Positions 35,427-45,000 of a stretch of 64,000 nucleotides of DNA are shown here, one piece after another (position 1 is the first letter of the stretch; each line of letters begins with the position of its first letter). This DNA is from CAWUEZ02 sp963921355. GTDB lineage: Bacteria > Pseudomonadota > Alphaproteobacteria > Thalassobaculales > Thalassobaculaceae. The stretch is from NCBI GenBank assembly GCA_963921355.3, contig OZ001190.1, positions 248,001 through 312,000 on the forward strand, written 5' to 3'. The position numbers were made by a program, and so were the translations under genes. Under the pieces are notes generated by a model that searched no databases, was not told the origin of the DNA, and saw only the letters and a list, made by a program, of their open reading frames with translations.

Positions 35427-36094
35427 TCGCCGTCTCCGGAGCTGTACAGAACGGCCCGCGAGCGACCCTTGAAAATGATCCTGGCGCCACGATCGACGGC
35501 GCGAAAGCCCTCGCCGACGATCGTCCCGCCAGGACTCTGGCCAGCCGTTTCAATTGTGCTGTCGACGGTGCCGGACTGCATGTCGATCGAGGCGGCCTGG
35601 GTGGTCAGCTGATGCCCGGCATCGTGGAACAGCGCGACGCCGCCGGACAGGTCCACCACCGCAGCGTCCTTGCGCCAGATTCCGTGCTTGGCGTTGAGCG
35701 AAACCCAACTGCCGTCGGCGCTGGTCATGTCGGCCTGCGGCGCCTCTAGTTCGACCGCTTCACTGTTGTCGCCCATCTGGGTCGCCGTGGCCGCAACAAC
35801 CTCAAACGGCTGGTCGTTCTCGTCCAGGCCCACGAAGCGGGGATTCGACATCCGCAAGGTATCGACGTCCTCGATCGTGATCCGGGTCTGGTTCATCGGA
35901 ATGTCGGCGGGGTTGCCACCGATCTGCGGCCAGATCGCCACCAAGGCGACCAGCGTGATGGCAAGGGCCGGAAGCAGCATTTTCATCGCGGCCACGATAC
36001 GGCTGGCCCTGGCGCGCCCCATGGCACGTGCGGCACCGGCCCGGCGTGCCGCGGCCCCGCGCGATGTCTCGGAAGATGAGTTGGCCACTACCAC
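35423..36094 (-). CDS. lptC: LPS export protein LptC
   Basis: Bitopic inner-membrane protein that receives LPS from LptBFG and passes it to LptA. 223 residues: basic N-terminus, one transmembrane helix (about 38-56, MLLPALAITLVALVAIWP) and a periplasmic domain with FVGLDENDQPFEVVAATATQ and LNAKHGIWRKDAAVVDLSGG repeats. Start is GTG 36094 with another GTG two codons later. Overlaps lptA by ATGA. Upstream is RNase D, 83 bp away. Confidence 0.92.
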   Translation of the reverse strand: MVVANSSSETSRGAAARRAGAARAMGRARASRIVAAMKMLLPALAITLVALVAIWPQIGGNPADIPMNQTRITIEDVDTLRMSNPRFVGLDENDQPFEVVAATATQMGDNSEAVELEAPQADMTSADGSWVSLNAKHGIWRKDAAVVDLSGGVALFHDAGHQLTTQAASIDMQSGTVDSTIETAGQSPGGTIVGEGFRAVDRGARIIFKGRSRAVLYSSGDGD

Positions 36095-36177
36095 CGCGGG
36101 TCCGCCCTTATTCTACTGCTGTCCCATTCTACACCGGGGCCGGCCGGAGGCCCAAGACACCGTGTGTTTCGGCGTTC

Positions 36178-36789
36178 TCAGTGGGCGAAGATGTCTTGTT
36201 CGCCGTAGCCGATCAGGTCGAGCCCCGCGCGTGTCGGCAGGAAATCAAAAGCGGCCTGCGCGATCGATGACCGTCCTTCGCGCGCCAGCATCATGTCCAA
36301 CCGGTCCTTCAAGGCGTGCAGGTGAAGCACGTCCGAAGCGGCGTAGGTGATCTGATCCTGGCTCAACTCCGCCGCACCCCAGTCCGAGGATTGTTGCTGT
36401 TTGGAGACCTCGATCCCCAGCAGCTCACGGCACAGATCCTTGAGTCCGTGACGGTCGGTGTAGGTACGCACGAGTTTCGACGCGATCTTCGTGCAGTAGA
36501 TCGGTTGGGTGACGACGCCAAGATAGGCCTGCATAACCGCCACATCGAAACGGGCGTAGTGAAACAGTTTGAGGACACCGGGATCGGTCAGCATCCGGCA
36601 CAGGTTCGGCGCGTCATATGCGCCCTTGGGAAACTGCACGAGATGAGCGCTCCCGTCGCCCGACGACAGCTGTACCACGCAGAGCCGGTCGCGCTCCGGC
36701 CGCAGGCCCATGGTCTCGCTGTCGATGGCCACGACCGATCCGAGGTCGAGCCCGTCCGGAAGATCGCCCTGATGCAGGATCGCCGTCAT
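36178..36789 (-). CDS. Ribonuclease D-like 3-prime-to-5-prime exonuclease (short form)
   Basis: DEDDy exonuclease acting on tRNA or other structured RNA ends. 203 residues with the three exo motifs: VVAIDSETMGL (D-x-E), KLFHYARFDVAVMQ (Asp) and QITYAASDVLHL (Tyr and Asp). The domain matches RNase D but no HRDC domain follows, as in the short form usual in alphaproteobacteria. Upstream, 35 bases away, is a tRNA-Leu gene on the same strand, so the two may be cotranscribed. Confidence 0.92.
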   Translation of the reverse strand: MTAILHQGDLPDGLDLGSVVAIDSETMGLRPERDRLCVVQLSSGDGSAHLVQFPKGAYDAPNLCRMLTDPGVLKLFHYARFDVAVMQAYLGVVTQPIYCTKIASKLVRTYTDRHGLKDLCRELLGIEVSKQQQSSDWGAAELSQDQITYAASDVLHLHALKDRLDMMLAREGRSSIAQAAFDFLPTRAGLDLIGYGEQDIFAH

Positions 36790-36824
36790 GCTGGAGCCCC
36801 GGTCATGTGCCGAAGATAAAGAGA

Positions 36825-36911
36825 TGGTGCCCAGGAGAAGACTCGAACTTCCACGACCATACGGTCACTAGCACCTGAAGCTAGCGCGTCTACCAATTCC
36901 GCCACCTGGGC
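36825..36911 (-). tRNA. tRNA-Leu (anticodon CAG)
   Basis: 87-nt class II tRNA with encoded CCA. Acceptor GCCCAGG pairs with CCTGGGC; anticodon stem CTAGC/GCTAG holds loop TTCAGGT (anticodon CAG); a long variable arm follows; T loop GTTCGAGTC. Reads CTG, the main Leu codon at this GC. Confidence 0.96.
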
Positions 36912-37071
36912 AATGGGCCGCAACCCATTCGGCGCTGTCGGAGGGCCGTGTTATAAGCGGTGGCGAGGTGATGTCAAACGGGATTTGGACTATTCCGCAA
37001 ATGTCTCCCCCACGGCACCCCTCTGTACTATAACGGCCGCAGTCTCGTCCCAGCCAGGAGTTCGACCGTCC

Positions 37072-38025
37072 ATGCAGGACACGCTCGTCACCGTTTTCGG
37101 CGCCTCCGGCTTCATCGGCCGCAACATCGTTCGAGAACTCGCCAAACGCGGAGCGCGGGTCAACGCGGTCTGCCGGGACGTGGAGAAGGCGAAGTTCCTC
37201 AAGCCGATGGGTGTGGTCGGACAGGTGACCCCGATGCGGGCCGACGTTACCGATCCGGCCGCGATCGAGCGGGCGGTCGCCGGCGCCTCCATGGTCGTCA
37301 ACCTCGTCGGCATCCTCTATGCCTCGGGCCGCAACACGTTTGACGCGGTTCAGGCCACGGCGCCGGGACTGATCGCCAGGGCCGCCAAGAATGCGGGCGC
37401 CAAGGCGATGGTGCACGTCTCTGCGATCGGAGCCGACGCCCAAGGGTCGGCGGCCTACGCGCGCTCCAAGGCGGCCGGAGAAGCGGCGGTCCTCGAGGCA
37501 TTTCCCGAAGCCACCATCCTGCGGCCGTCGATTGTCTTCGGTGCCGACGACAACTTCTTCAATCAGTTCGCGGCCTATGCCGTCTTCGCACCGACCCTGC
37601 CGCTGATCGGCGGCGGCTTCACCCGGTTCCAGCCGGTCTATGTGGACAATGTGGCTGACGCCGTCATCGCGGCGCTCGAGACGCCGGAGGCGCGTGGCGA
37701 GACTTATGAGCTCGGCGGCCCGGAGATCTGCAACTTCCGGCAGCTGCTTGAGATGGTGGTACGCGAGACCAACCGAAAAACCTGGCTGGTCGACGTGCCG
37801 TTCTGGGCGGCTTCGATCCAGGGCGGGCTGCTGGAAATGCTGCCGAGACCGCCGCTGACCCGGGATCAGGTCGAGCTGCTGAAATCGGACAACGTGGTCT
37901 CCGATGGCGCAAAGACCCTGGCCGATCTCGGCATCGAAGCGACGCCGGTCGAAGTTGTGCTGCCGACCTATCTCGACAAGTTCCGTCCCGGCGGACGGTA
38001 CAGCACCGGCCGTCAACCCGCCTGA
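37072..38025 (+). CDS. NDUFA9-like NAD(P)-binding protein (complex I accessory family)
   Basis: Atypical extended SDR related to the mitochondrial complex I subunit NDUFA9. 317 residues: cofactor loop VFGASGFIGRNIVREL, MRADVTDPAAIERAVAGAS, NLVGILYASGRNTFDAVQA, HVSAIGADAQGSAAYARSKAAGE (Tyr-x-x-x-Lys) and RPSIVFGADDNFFNQFA, which is diagnostic of this family. It probably binds NADPH structurally. The order rnd, tRNA-Leu, this gene, uppP, gltD is common in alphaproteobacteria; here a serine hydrolase gene is inserted before uppP. Confidence 0.92.
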   Translation: MQDTLVTVFGASGFIGRNIVRELAKRGARVNAVCRDVEKAKFLKPMGVVGQVTPMRADVTDPAAIERAVAGASMVVNLVGILYASGRNTFDAVQATAPGLIARAAKNAGAKAMVHVSAIGADAQGSAAYARSKAAGEAAVLEAFPEATILRPSIVFGADDNFFNQFAAYAVFAPTLPLIGGGFTRFQPVYVDNVADAVIAALETPEARGETYELGGPEICNFRQLLEMVVRETNRKTWLVDVPFWAASIQGGLLEMLPRPPLTRDQVELLKSDNVVSDGAKTLADLGIEATPVEVVLPTYLDKFRPGGRYSTGRQPA

Positions 38026-38059
38026 CGCCGCCCGCCTGATTCCAGCCGGCCGGTTCCCG

Positions 38060-39316
38060 TCAGTCGACCAGCGCCTGATAGACCAGAACCCGCAGTTCCC
38101 GGCGCAAGGGCCAGGATGATGATGGCGTGAGCTGGGTGAAGAACACCACCGACAGGGCCTCGGCGCGGTCGATCCAAAACCCCGTGCTGGCGACACCGCC
38201 CCAGGCGAATTCGCCGGCGCTGCCGAGAACCTGAGCCCGCGCGGGGTCGAGCAGGACCGACCCGCCGAGGCCGAACCCGATCCCCACCATCGGCATTTCC
38301 GAGAAGCTCGCCTGGCCCATCGACGCCATGTCGCCGGGCAGATGGTTGGACATCATCAGATCAACGGTCTTGCGCCCCAGGATGCGGGCGTCGGCGAACC
38401 CGCCGCCGCGGCGCATCATCTCCTGGAACCTCAGGAAGTCGGGCACGGTCGACACCAGGCCGCCGCCGCCGGATTCCAGAACCTGGGGCCCGATGAACCT
38501 GGAACTCACCGGGTCTTCGGTCCGGGTCATGCCGTCCTGTCCCGCTTTTTCATAACAGGCCGCGAAACGGCCCGCATGCTCGGGCGGGACGCCGAAATCG
38601 GTATCGGTCATGCCGAGCGGACCGAAGATCCGATCCCGGAGCACGTCGCCCAGCGACTGCCCGGCCAGCACTTCCACCAGACGCCCCAGAACGTCCGTGG
38701 AAATCGAGTAGGTCCAGCGAGTGCCCGGTTCGAAACAGAGCAGAACCTTGGCGGCCCTCCGGGTCACGGTTTCGATGGTCTCCGGTCCGGGAAAAAAGTC
38801 GACCTTCATGGCGCGATAGGCCGCGCCGATCGGTCCCGGGTCGAAGAAGCCATAGGTCAGTCCCGACGTATGGGTCATCAACTGGCGGATCGTGATCGGA
38901 CCTTCGGCGGGCACGGACTGCATGGTGGTGCCGTCACCGGAGAGATAGACCTGCGGGTCAGCGAACTCCGGGAGATAGCGGGCAACCGGATCTTCAAGTT
39001 GGAAGGCGCCTTCCTCATACAGCGTCATCGCCGCCGCCGTGACGATTGGCTTGGTCATTGAGTAGATGCGGGCGATGTGGTCGACGCTCGGCGCGGTCCG
39101 GGTCTCTGGATCAATCCAACCGCTGGCCCCCAGGTAGGCGACCTCACCGTCCCGCAGAACCGCTGTCAGGGCGTAGGGCAGCCGGCCGTTGCCGACATAC
39201 CCGTCCATCCATTCGCTGATCCGCGCGAGCCGGCGGGCATCGAAACCGAGCGTTCCGGGCTCTGCCGTCCGATCGGCGAAAGGGGCGAGACTGGGGTGGT
39301 CGGCCGAGACACTCAT
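38060..39316 (-). CDS. Serine hydrolase of the beta-lactamase / EstB-like class C family
   Basis: 418-residue hydrolase with the class C / S12 fold. Active-site Ser-x-x-Lys reads YSMTKPIVTAAA; the tyrosine motif is in RWTYSISTDVLGRLVE (Y-S-x), and a late FAWGGVASTGFW replaces the K-T-G motif, as in esterase-type members such as EstB. No signal peptide is obvious (MSVSADHPSLAPFADR), so a cytoplasmic esterase is more likely than a periplasmic beta-lactamase. Start ATG 39316 is preferred over an adjacent GTG. It converges on the NDUFA9-like gene. Confidence 0.9.
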   Translation of the reverse strand: MSVSADHPSLAPFADRTAEPGTLGFDARRLARISEWMDGYVGNGRLPYALTAVLRDGEVAYLGASGWIDPETRTAPSVDHIARIYSMTKPIVTAAAMTLYEEGAFQLEDPVARYLPEFADPQVYLSGDGTTMQSVPAEGPITIRQLMTHTSGLTYGFFDPGPIGAAYRAMKVDFFPGPETIETVTRRAAKVLLCFEPGTRWTYSISTDVLGRLVEVLAGQSLGDVLRDRIFGPLGMTDTDFGVPPEHAGRFAACYEKAGQDGMTRTEDPVSSRFIGPQVLESGGGGLVSTVPDFLRFQEMMRRGGGFADARILGRKTVDLMMSNHLPGDMASMGQASFSEMPMVGIGFGLGGSVLLDPARAQVLGSAGEFAWGGVASTGFWIDRAEALSVVFFTQLTPSSSWPLRRELRVLVYQALVD

Positions 39317-39445
39317 CACCGGAACCTGCCTTGGGAAAGGGTGCGCCGGTTCGGCGCCACATCCGACGGTCGCGCAACCGCCGACCTGAGTCCAGCCATC
39401 AGCCTGGGCTCTGGCATCGACCCGCGCCCAGTCGCCAGGCCGCGT

Positions 39446-40246
39446 TCAACCCATGTAGAGCCACACCAGGAGCCCGCCCCCCAACAGGATCCGATACACG
39501 ACGAAGGGCAGGAAACTCGCCCGCTTGAGCCATCCCATCATGACCACGATGGCGACCAGGGCGCTGACGAAGGCGAGACCACACGCAATGACGGCATCCA
39601 GGGTCAGTTGGACGTTGCCTGTCTGATAGAGATCCAGCCCGGTCAGGGTTCCGGCGGCCAGAATTGCCGGAATACCGAGCAGCATCGAGAACCGGGCAGC
39701 GTCCGTGCGCTCGTATCCGAGCATGCAGGCCGCGGTCATGGTGATGCCCGAGCGGCTGGTTCCCGGGATGAGCGCCAGTACCTGAACCAATCCGATAAAC
39801 GCGGCTTCGCCGTAGCGCATATGCTCGATCCTTCGGATCGTCATCCCCATCCGGTCGGCCAGCCAGAGCAGGACACCGAAGCCCAGGGTCGCCCAGGCCA
39901 CGACTTCGACGGTACGCGGCGGTCCTTCCAGATATCGGGACAGCAGATAGCCGACGGCGACCATTGGGAGGGTGCCGATCACGACCTGCAGGGCCATGGT
40001 GAATCCTGGATCGCGCCGCCCACGTAGCCCCCGCAAGGTTCCGGTGAGCATTCGCGCAACATCACGCCAGAGGTACAGCAGGACCGCCAGCAATGTGCCG
40101 ACGTGGACGGCGACATCGATCACCAGCCCCTGGTCATCGCGCCCCGTGAGTTGGGGGATGAGGATCAGATGCCCGGAGGAGCTGATCGGCAGGAATTCCG
40201 TGATCCCCTGAACGATGGCGATCAGCAGCAGATGTTCGATCGACAC
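39446..40246 (-). CDS. uppP: Undecaprenyl-diphosphate phosphatase (UppP/BacA)
   Basis: Recycles the undecaprenyl carrier of cell-wall synthesis at the periplasmic face. 266 residues, about eight membrane helices. Catalytic blocks are QGITEFLPISSSGHL and LIPGTSRSGITMTA. Start is GTG 40246, preceded by GAGG; an upstream frame to 40381 adds a non-hydrophobic stretch unlike the family. Loss of this activity is associated with bacitracin sensitivity. Divergent from gltD. Confidence 0.95.
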   Translation of the reverse strand: MSIEHLLLIAIVQGITEFLPISSSGHLILIPQLTGRDDQGLVIDVAVHVGTLLAVLLYLWRDVARMLTGTLRGLRGRRDPGFTMALQVVIGTLPMVAVGYLLSRYLEGPPRTVEVVAWATLGFGVLLWLADRMGMTIRRIEHMRYGEAAFIGLVQVLALIPGTSRSGITMTAACMLGYERTDAARFSMLLGIPAILAAGTLTGLDLYQTGNVQLTLDAVIACGLAFVSALVAIVVMMGWLKRASFLPFVVYRILLGGGLLVWLYMG

Positions 40247-40470
40247 GGAGGCCTCGTACCGGAGTCCGCAAAGCAGGATGCCGCGCACGGGTCCGCCGCA
40301 GCCGAAGCGCAGCTTATCATTCCGAATCCTGACGCGGCGGCCCAAATATAGTTCCGAAATGGTACAAAATTGGCGGCGCACTTTGCGCTATACTGAACAG
40401 ACCGACCCATCCTGAGGCGATGCAGGAAGCTGAATAGGTCCACTTCGGACCTTAACCGGCCTTTTGCACT

Positions 40471-40498
40471 TTGACCCCGGGTGCCGAGCGTGTATAGA
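40471..40498 (+). promoter_or_regulatory. Candidate sigma-70 promoter of gltD-gltB
   Basis: TTGACC (40471-40476), 16-base spacer, TATAGA (40493-40498), ending 80 bases before the gltD start in the 332-bp gap between the divergent uppP and gltD genes. The remainder of the gap (40247-40470) shows no gene or clear structure. Confidence 0.5.
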
Positions 40499-40578
40499 GA
40501 CCGGCCGCCAAACCAAGGGCGGCAGTTGGACACCACCGCGCGGCATCAGAACGTGGGCGGGAGAGGGAGCGCGCAGAC

Positions 40579-42021
40579 ATGACGACCGATCGGATGTTGA
40601 AGTTCGTCAACACGGAAAAGCGCATGCCGTCCAAGCGGTCGGCGGACGCGCGACGGCAGGATTTCGACGAACTCTACGACGAGTTCGATCCCGCCGGAGC
40701 AGCAGAGCAGGCGAGTCGATGCTCGCAGTGCGGCGTTCCGTTCTGTCAGGTCCATTGCCCGTTGCACAACAACATCCCCGACTGGCTGATGTTGACGGCG
40801 GAAGGCCGCCTCGAGGAGGCCTACGAGGTCTCCAGCGCGACCAACAACTTCCCGGAGATCTGCGGTCGAATCTGCCCGCAGGACCGCCTGTGCGAAGGCA
40901 ACTGTGTGATCGAAAAGGGCTTTGAATCGGTCACCATCGGCTCGGTTGAGAAGTACATCACCGAGACCGCGTTCGAGAACGGCTGGGTCAAGCCGGTGGT
41001 GCCGGTTCGCGAGCGCGTCCAGTCCGTCGGCGTCATCGGCGGCGGCCCCGGTGGCCTGGCCGCGGCTGAACAGCTGCGCAAGAAGGGCTACGAGGTCCAT
41101 GTCTACGATCGCTATGACCGGATGGGCGGTCTGCTGATCTACGGAATTCCCAACTTCAAGCTTGAGAAGGACGTCGTGGAGCGCCGCACCGCCCTGTTGG
41201 CGGACGGCGGGGTCCACTATCACAGCAACACCGAGATCGGGCGCGATGTCACGCTTGCGGCCCTTCGGGAGCGCCACGATGCCGTCTTGATTGCGACCGG
41301 CGTCTACAAGGCGCGCGACATTCAGTGCCCGGGAGTCGGTCTGGAGAACATCTTTCCCGCGCTCGACTACCTGACCGCATCGAACCGCACCGGTCTCGGG
41401 GATTCGGTGGCCGCCTTCGAGGACGGCACCCTGAATGCCAAGGACAAGCGGATTGTCGTGATTGGCGGCGGCGACACCGCCATGGACTGCGTGCGCACCG
41501 CGGTGCGCCAGGGTGCCAAGTCGGTAACCTGCGTCTACCGTCGCGACCGCGCCAACATGCCCGGCTCGCAGCGCGAAGTTGCCAATGCCGAGGAAGAGGG
41601 CGTGGTGTTCGAGTGGCTGGCGGCCCCGGAAGCCTTCGTCGGCGACGCGCAGGTCGATGGTGTGCGTTGCCAGCGCATCCACCTCGGCGTGCCTGACGCC
41701 ACCGGCCGGCAGACCCCGGAGCCGATCGAAGGATCGAGCTTCACGATCGACTGCGACATGGCGATCAAGGCCCTCGGCTTTGACCCGGAAGACCTGCCGG
41801 TGCTGTTCGGCGATGAAGCTCTTAAGGTCTCGCGGTGGGGCACCGTGGCGATCGACTACAAGACCATGATGACCGCCCTGGATGGCGTGTTCGCCGCGGG
41901 TGACATCGTGCGGGGTGCCTCGCTCGTCGTCTGGGCAGTGCGCGACGGTCGCGATGCGGCCGAGAACATCCACCGCTACCTGACCGCAAAGGCCGACACT
42001 TCGGCCCGCGACGCCGCCTGA
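40579..42021 (+). CDS. gltD: Glutamate synthase (NADPH) small subunit
   Basis: Supplies electrons from NADPH through FAD and 4Fe-4S clusters to the large subunit for glutamate synthesis. 480 residues. N-terminal cysteines C48, C51, C56 and C60 (SRCSQCGVPFCQVHC) and CGRICPQDRLCEGNC form the cluster sites; FAD loop GVIGGGPGGLAAAEQL and NADPH loop VIGGGDTAMDCVRTA follow, ending with GVFAAGDIVRGASLVVWA. Start ATG 40579 after GGGAGAGGGAG. Lies 16 bp before gltB; the reverse order (gltD first) is seen in many alphaproteobacteria. Confidence 0.97.
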   Translation: MTTDRMLKFVNTEKRMPSKRSADARRQDFDELYDEFDPAGAAEQASRCSQCGVPFCQVHCPLHNNIPDWLMLTAEGRLEEAYEVSSATNNFPEICGRICPQDRLCEGNCVIEKGFESVTIGSVEKYITETAFENGWVKPVVPVRERVQSVGVIGGGPGGLAAAEQLRKKGYEVHVYDRYDRMGGLLIYGIPNFKLEKDVVERRTALLADGGVHYHSNTEIGRDVTLAALRERHDAVLIATGVYKARDIQCPGVGLENIFPALDYLTASNRTGLGDSVAAFEDGTLNAKDKRIVVIGGGDTAMDCVRTAVRQGAKSVTCVYRRDRANMPGSQREVANAEEEGVVFEWLAAPEAFVGDAQVDGVRCQRIHLGVPDATGRQTPEPIEGSSFTIDCDMAIKALGFDPEDLPVLFGDEALKVSRWGTVAIDYKTMMTALDGVFAAGDIVRGASLVVWAVRDGRDAAENIHRYLTAKADTSARDAA

Positions 42022-42037
42022 GCCGGAGGACCTGCCG

Positions 42038-45000
42038 ATGACCGATCAAGCGCTCCCCGTGCGCCCGGCCGCTCCCGCGACCGAACAGGATGGCGCGGCC
42101 TTCGTGCGCCACTGGCAGAACACGGCTGCGCGCCTAACCGCCGCCCACGCCTATGATCCGAGCCACGAGCATGAGGCCTGCGGTGTCGGATTCATCGCCT
42201 CGATCGACGGCAAACCGAGGCGCGACGTTGTGACGTCGGCCATTCAGGCGCTGAAGGCTGTCTGGCATCGCGGCGCGGTCGACGCCGACGGCAAGACCGG
42301 CGACGGTGCGGGGATTCATCTCGAGATTCCCGACGAGTTCTTTCGCGAGCACATCGCCAACACCGGCCACGAGTTGCTCGACGGCCGGGTCGGTGTCGGC
42401 ATGGTGTTCCTGCCGCGCACCGACCTCGCCGCCCAGGAACGCTGCCGGATCATCGTCGAATCCGAGATCCTGAAGTTCGGCTGTTTCATCTACGGCTGGC
42501 GCCAGGTGCCGGTCGACATCGACGTGATCGGCGAGAAGGCCAACGCCACCCGGCCGGAGATCGAGCAGATCATGTTCTCCAGCCCGCCGGACCACGATGA
42601 GGCGCAGCTTGAGCGCGACCTCTACGTCATTCGCAGACGGATCGAGAAAGCGGCCTTGGCCGAATACATCACCGACTTCTACATCTGCTCGATGTCGAGC
42701 CGGTCGATCATCTACAAGGGGATGTTCCTGGCGGAGCAGGTCGACCAGTTCTATCCGGACCTGACCGATCCGCGGTTCGTGTCGAACTTCGCGATCTATC
42801 ACCAGCGTTACTCCACCAACACCTTCCCGGCCTGGAAGGCGGCCCAGCCGTTCCGGGTGCTGGCCCACAATGGCGAGATCAACACGGTCAAAGGCAACGT
42901 CAACTGGATGGCGAGCCACGAGACCCGGATGTCGCATCCGAATTTCGGCGACCTGGCCGAGGACCTGAAACCCGTGGTCCAGGTCGGTTCTTCCGACAGC
43001 GCCGCCCTCGACGCGGTGTTCGAGCTGATGGTGCGGGCCGGCCGCGACCTGCCCATGGTCAAGACCATGTGCATTCCCGAGGCCTGGACCGATGACGGGC
43101 TGATGCCGCAATCCTGGCGTGATCTGTACGCCTACGCGAACGCGGTTATGGAGCCTTGGGACGGGCCGGCGGCGATCGCCGCCTATGGCGGGCGCTGGGT
43201 CCTCGGCGGCATGGACCGGAACGGTCTGCGGCCGATGCGCTATTCGGTCACCGATGACGGGTTGCTGATCGCGGGCTCTGAAACCGGCATGGTACGGATC
43301 GACGAAGCTCACATCGTCGAGAAGGGCCGCCTGGACCCGGGCGAGATGATCGCCGTCGACCTGATGGCCGGCCGGCTCTACCACGATGCCGAGCTCAAGG
43401 ATCACCTGGCGGCCAGCCGGCCGTTCGGTGAGTGGATCACCGAAAGCACAAAGATCGATGCGCTGATCCGCACCGAGCACGAGGAGAAGCCGGCCTTCAA
43501 CAAGGAAGAGCTGCGCCGCCGCAAGGTGGCCTCCGGGTGGACCCTGGAGGACATGGAGCTGCTGCTGCAGCCCATGGCGGAGGGCGGCAAGGAAGCCGTC
43601 GGCTCGATGGGTGACGACACCCCGATTGCCGTCCTCTCAGACCGTTATCGCGGACTGCACCATTTCTTCCGGCAGAACTTCAGCCAGGTCACGAACCCGC
43701 CGATCGACAGTCTGCGCGAGCGCCGCGTGATGACCCTGAACACCCGGCTCGGGAACCTCGGCAACATCCTCGATGAGGACAGCGAGCAGTGCGATCACCT
43801 GTTGCTCGACAGCCCGGTCCTCACCAACGCCGAGTTCCAGGCGATGCGGGACTACATGGGCGAGACCGCCGTCGAGATCGACTGCACCTTCCCGGTCGAT
43901 GGTGGCCAACACGCCCTGGAACAGGCCCTCAGTCGGATCCAGCGGGAAGCTGAAGACGCCGTGCGCGGCGGCTGCACTCACGTAATCCTGTCCGACCTGT
44001 CGACCGATGCCACACGTGTCGGCATGCCGATGATCCTGGCCACCGGCGCGGTACACAGCCATCTGGTGCGCCAGCAGCTCCGGACCTTCACCTCGATCAA
44101 CGTGCGCTGCGGCGAATGCCTGGACGTGCACTATTTCGCGGTTCTGATCGGCGTCGGCGCGACGACCATCAACGCCTATCTGGTTCAGGAAGCGATCGCC
44201 GATCGCGGCAACCGGGGCCTGTTCGGCGACCTGCGGCTGGAAGACTGCCTGTCCAACTACAAGAAGGCGATCCAGGACGGTCTGCTGAAAGTGATGTCGA
44301 AGATGGGCATCTCGGTGCTCTCGTCGTATCGCGGCGGCTACAACTTCGAGGCCGTCGGCCTGTCGCGCGCCCTGGTCGAGCGGTATTTCCCGGGAATGGC
44401 GTCACGGATTTCCGGCCTCGGCCTGACCGGTATCCAGGCCAAGGTCACGGCACTGCACAGCAAGGCTTTCGACGAGGCAGTGGTGCCGCTGCCGGTCGGC
44501 GGCCTCTACCGCTATCGGCGTACCGGCGAACGCCATGCATTCGGCGGCGACATGATCCACGCGCTGCAGCACGCGGTCGAGACCGACAGCTACCACCTCT
44601 ACAAGCGCTATGCGGAGAGCATCTACGGCGAAGCGCCGGTCAACCTCCGCGACCTGATGGGGTTCAAGCCCAAATCGGAGCCGGTGGCCCTGGATGAGGT
44701 TGCCTCTATCACCGAGATCCGCAAACGGCTGATCGCACCCGGCATCTCGCTCGGCGCCCTCAGCCCGGAGGCGCACGAGACCCTGTCGATCGCCATGAAC
44801 CGCATCGGCGCGAAGTCCGACAGCGGTGAAGGCGGTGAGGACCCGGCCCGGTTCAGGCCGCGGGCCAACGGTGACAACGCCAGTTCTGCCATCAAGCAGG
44901 TGGCGTCCGGCCGGTTCGGCGTCACCGCGGAGTATCTGAACAACTGCCGGGAGATCGAGATCAAGGTCGCCCAGGGCGCGAAGCCCGGAGAAGGCGGTCA